A stretch of DNA of 34,198 bases, taken from the NCBI GenBank assembly GCA_049698095.1, contig JBAVXA010000088.1, positions 1-34,198 of the forward strand. Direction: 5' to 3'. The first letter of the stretch is position 1, and each line of letters begins with the position of its first letter. The notes under the pieces were generated by a model. The model searched no databases. It was not told the origin of the DNA and saw nothing but the letters and a program-made list of their open reading frames with translations. Shown piece by piece: positions 32,997 to 34,198 of this stretch. The stretch is from JBEEJL01 sp049698095. GTDB taxonomy: Bacteria; Pseudomonadota; Gammaproteobacteria; Burkholderiales; JBEEJL01. The position numbers were made by a program, and so were the translations under genes.

Positions 32997-33392
32997 ATGT
33001 TAGCAGGCAGTCGACCGAAAAATTTAGGCGTTCGTGCCGGTAACCTCAACCCCTGCCCAAATAAGCCAAACTGCGTTTCAAGCCAAGCCGTGCATTCGGA
33101 TTCGCATTTCATTGCCCCGATAGCGTTCAACGGCAGCGCCGCCGAGGCGATCGCGCGCATCAAGCGCATCGTTATTGTCATGCCGCGCACAAAAATTATC
33201 GATGACACGCCGGATTATTTGTACGCCGAATTCAAGTCCAGGCTTTTGGGTTTTATTGACGATGTCGAGTTTTATGCCGACCCGAATACGCGGCTGATTC
33301 ACGTGCGCTCAGCGTCGCGCTTAGGCTACCGCGATCTTAACGTCAACCGAGAACGCGTCGAAGCGCTACGCCTCCAGTTCAACGCCAGGTAA
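32997..33392 (+). CDS. DUF1499 family protein
   Basis: A 131-aa protein with the DUF1499 signature: RPKNLGVRAGNLNPCPNKPNCVSSQA near the N-terminus (paired Cys in CPNKPNC), a middle TKIIDDTPDYLYAEFKSRLLGFIDDVEFY and a closing IHVRSASRLGYRDLNVNRERVEALR. The function is unknown. The ATG at 32997 is chosen because AGGGGAA lies 7 bp upstream and the family commonly begins right before RPxNLGV. An in-frame ATG at 32898 would add a hydrophobic segment (YLILFIFACVAIVLAFII), overlap the previous gene by 29 bp and read through the IHF-like repeat. That membrane-anchored form cannot be excluded. It is convergent with the next gene, 1 bp apart. Confidence 0.8.
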   Translation: MLAGSRPKNLGVRAGNLNPCPNKPNCVSSQAVHSDSHFIAPIAFNGSAAEAIARIKRIVIVMPRTKIIDDTPDYLYAEFKSRLLGFIDDVEFYADPNTRLIHVRSASRLGYRDLNVNRERVEALRLQFNAR

Positions 33393-33393
33393 G

Positions 33394-33690
33394 TCAGCCG
33401 CCTCCGCGGTGGAAATAGCGATCGAAGCGATGCATGAAAGCTTCGCGTTGTTCGTCGCTGAAGTGTTCAAACATAAAGCTCACCTTGGTGCAGGCCAATG
33501 AAATGAGGCCGGAAAGACGGCGTTGCTGTTCATTTCCCAGCGTGATGATCACCCGGCGCTGTTCCAGAAATATTTCGATCTCATTAGTATCGACGCGCGA
33601 TTCATACGGCACGATGGCCGCCGGCAGCAGTCGGAAAAAATCCGCGTGGGTAATGCTCATGTCAAGGCTGAAGTGGTTGGGATTCTTCAT
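33394..33690 (-). CDS. Small protein with C-terminal Gly-Gly-Gly, intact paralogue
   Basis: A 98-aa protein starting MKNPNHFSLDMSITHADFFRLLP, followed by two predicted strands (EIEIFLEQRRVIITLG), a basic helix (NEQQRRLSG), a strand (KVSFMFEHF) and a final helix ending HRFDRYFHRGGG. I do not recognise a named family. A diverged second copy lies directly upstream (33701-34005), and a MoaD/ThiS-type carrier gene lies upstream of that, so the three minus-strand genes may be an operon linked to molybdopterin or sulfur transfer. The C-terminal triple Gly is notable next to a carrier that itself ends Gly-Gly. The ATG at 33690 lies 10 bp after the stop of the upstream copy. Confidence 0.65.
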   Translation of the reverse strand: MKNPNHFSLDMSITHADFFRLLPAAIVPYESRVDTNEIEIFLEQRRVIITLGNEQQRRLSGLISLACTKVSFMFEHFSDEQREAFMHRFDRYFHRGGG

Positions 33691-33700
33691 AAAAAAATAA

Positions 33701-34005
33701 TCAACCGGAACCGCAATGGAAATGAAGATGGAAGCGATGCAAAAAAGCCTCTCGCTGCGTATCGGTGAATTGTTCAAAAGAAAATTCTACATCCGTACGC
33801 GGAATGAAAACGTTCGCCGAGAGGCGGCGTAATAGCTCAATCCCGAGCGTGATGCTTACCCGTCTTTGTTTTGAAAAATTCTCAATCATATTGTTATTGG
33901 TATGCATCTCGTATGGCGTAAGCGCCGCCGGCAGCAGCCGAAAAAATCAGCGTGGGTGATGCCGATGCCGAGTGAAAAGTGATTCATATTGTTCGTCGGG
34001 ACCAT
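33701..34005 (-). pseudogene. Second paralogue, frameshifted at a slippery heptamer
   Basis: Translation from 34005 (MVPTNN) or 33987 (MNHFSLGIGITHADFF) follows the neighbouring intact protein closely and then leaves frame at T_TTT_TTC (33940-33946). Reading one base back restores RLLPAALTPYE and the rest of the paralogue down to LHRFHLHFHCGSG, ending at 33701. Compared with the intact copy, which reads TTTTTTCC, one C is missing. Either this is a pseudogene (or sequencing error), or the heptamer, which is in the exact phase of a classical -1 frameshift site, is used. Roughly half of the positions agree with the intact copy by eye. An in-frame ATG at 33907 could also express only the C-terminal 68 residues. 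Confidence 0.6.
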
Positions 34006-34052
34006 GCAGAGGCCGCAAAAAAACGCCATCGCCATGCCGTGGCAATAGTATA

Positions 34053-34065
34053 TAACTATCTGATT
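34053..34065. repeat. IHF-like intergenic site 10 (after the MoaD-like gene)
   Basis: TAACTATCTGATT, reverse complement of WATCARNNNNTTR with G at the R position, followed by AATTTAAGTTTTTAG. On the minus strand it lies just downstream of the stop codon of the MoaD-like gene. Confidence 0.5.
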
Positions 34066-34076
34066 AATTTAAGTTT

Positions 34077-34198
34077 TTAGCCGCCGGCAATAGGTGGCCA
34101 GATTGCGAGCGCATCGCCGTCGCGAAGCCTTGTGGTCTGCCGCTCGGGCGGATAGACGTAGACGCCATTAAGCAGCACCAGATGTACCCATTCCGGCG
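34077..34198 (-). CDS. MoaD/ThiS-type sulfur carrier, C-terminal part
   Basis: The last 39 codons of a minus-strand gene cut by the window edge. They encode VHLVLLNGVYVYPPE, RLRDGDALAIWPPIAGG and a TAA. This is the beta-grasp ending of the MoaD/ThiS superfamily, with the terminal Gly-Gly that is adenylated and thiocarboxylated to donate sulfur for molybdopterin or thiazole. The GDALAIWPPIAGG ending fits MoaD better than ThiS. Such stand-alone carriers often lie in clusters for tungsten or molybdenum enzymes such as aldehyde:ferredoxin oxidoreductase, but the neighbouring upstream gene is outside the window. Confidence 0.8.
   Translation of the reverse strand, partial: PEWVHLVLLNGVYVYPPERQTTRLRDGDALAIWPPIAGG

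Noticed and set aside
1..34198. Mobile elements, CRISPR arrays and tRNA genes
   Set aside because: I looked for transposase or integrase motifs, regularly spaced repeats and tRNA-like TTCGA-loop sequences and saw none that hold up; the only repeat family is the IHF-like element.

Overview
The window reads as a piece of a betaproteobacterial chromosome, probably Nitrosomonadales or a related group. This is an inference from gene content: a NAD-linked formate dehydrogenase, a PilS/PilR pair next to ampD, class Ia ribonucleotide reductase, EarP with an arginine-type EF-P, and a DUF1631 protein. Coding DNA is GC-rich and the spacers are strikingly AT-rich. I see no tRNA, rRNA, CRISPR array, transposase or integrase.

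Layout. 47-4574: a two-gene formate dehydrogenase operon (NuoE-NuoF fusion plus catalytic subunit). 4721-7968: a small PP0621-type membrane protein, then a PilS-type kinase and a PilR-type sigma-54 activator. 8056-9486: an NTF2-fold protein, a decayed VOC (PhnB-like) gene fragment, a triplicated octamer and ampD. 9609-15043: the ribonucleotide reductase region. nrdA has a long leader with a sigma-70 promoter and two helically phased NrdR-type boxes; nrdB follows only after a DUF1508 gene and a BON-LysM gene. 15115-19098: an OmpA-domain protein, folE and two transporters (EamA, MFS). 19250-23946: a SET-domain protein, an Old Yellow Enzyme, a protein with a receiver-like domain and two DEP domains, and several small envelope or unknown proteins. 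23953-25720: earP and efp, an enzyme and its substrate side by side. 25804-27899: a LysR regulator divergent from a reductase-like gene and doxX. 28208-29431: a YHS lipoprotein and an exported MsrA. 29762-33392: a large DUF1631 protein, a gene behind a perfect CRP-type palindrome, and DUF1499. 33394-34198: a tandem pair of small paralogues, one frameshifted at a slippery heptamer, downstream of a truncated MoaD/ThiS-type sulfur carrier.

Two themes cross the window. First, ten spacers carry a similar AT-rich element whose core matches the IHF consensus WATCARNNNNTTR exactly and sits close to stop codons or between convergent genes. Second, molybdenum or tungsten cofactor biology appears at both ends: formate dehydrogenase on the left, MoaD-like carrier on the right. 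The most unusual items are the IHF-like repeat family, the slippery paralogue pair beside MoaD, the receiver-DEP-DEP protein and the structured, NrdR-controlled nrdA leader.
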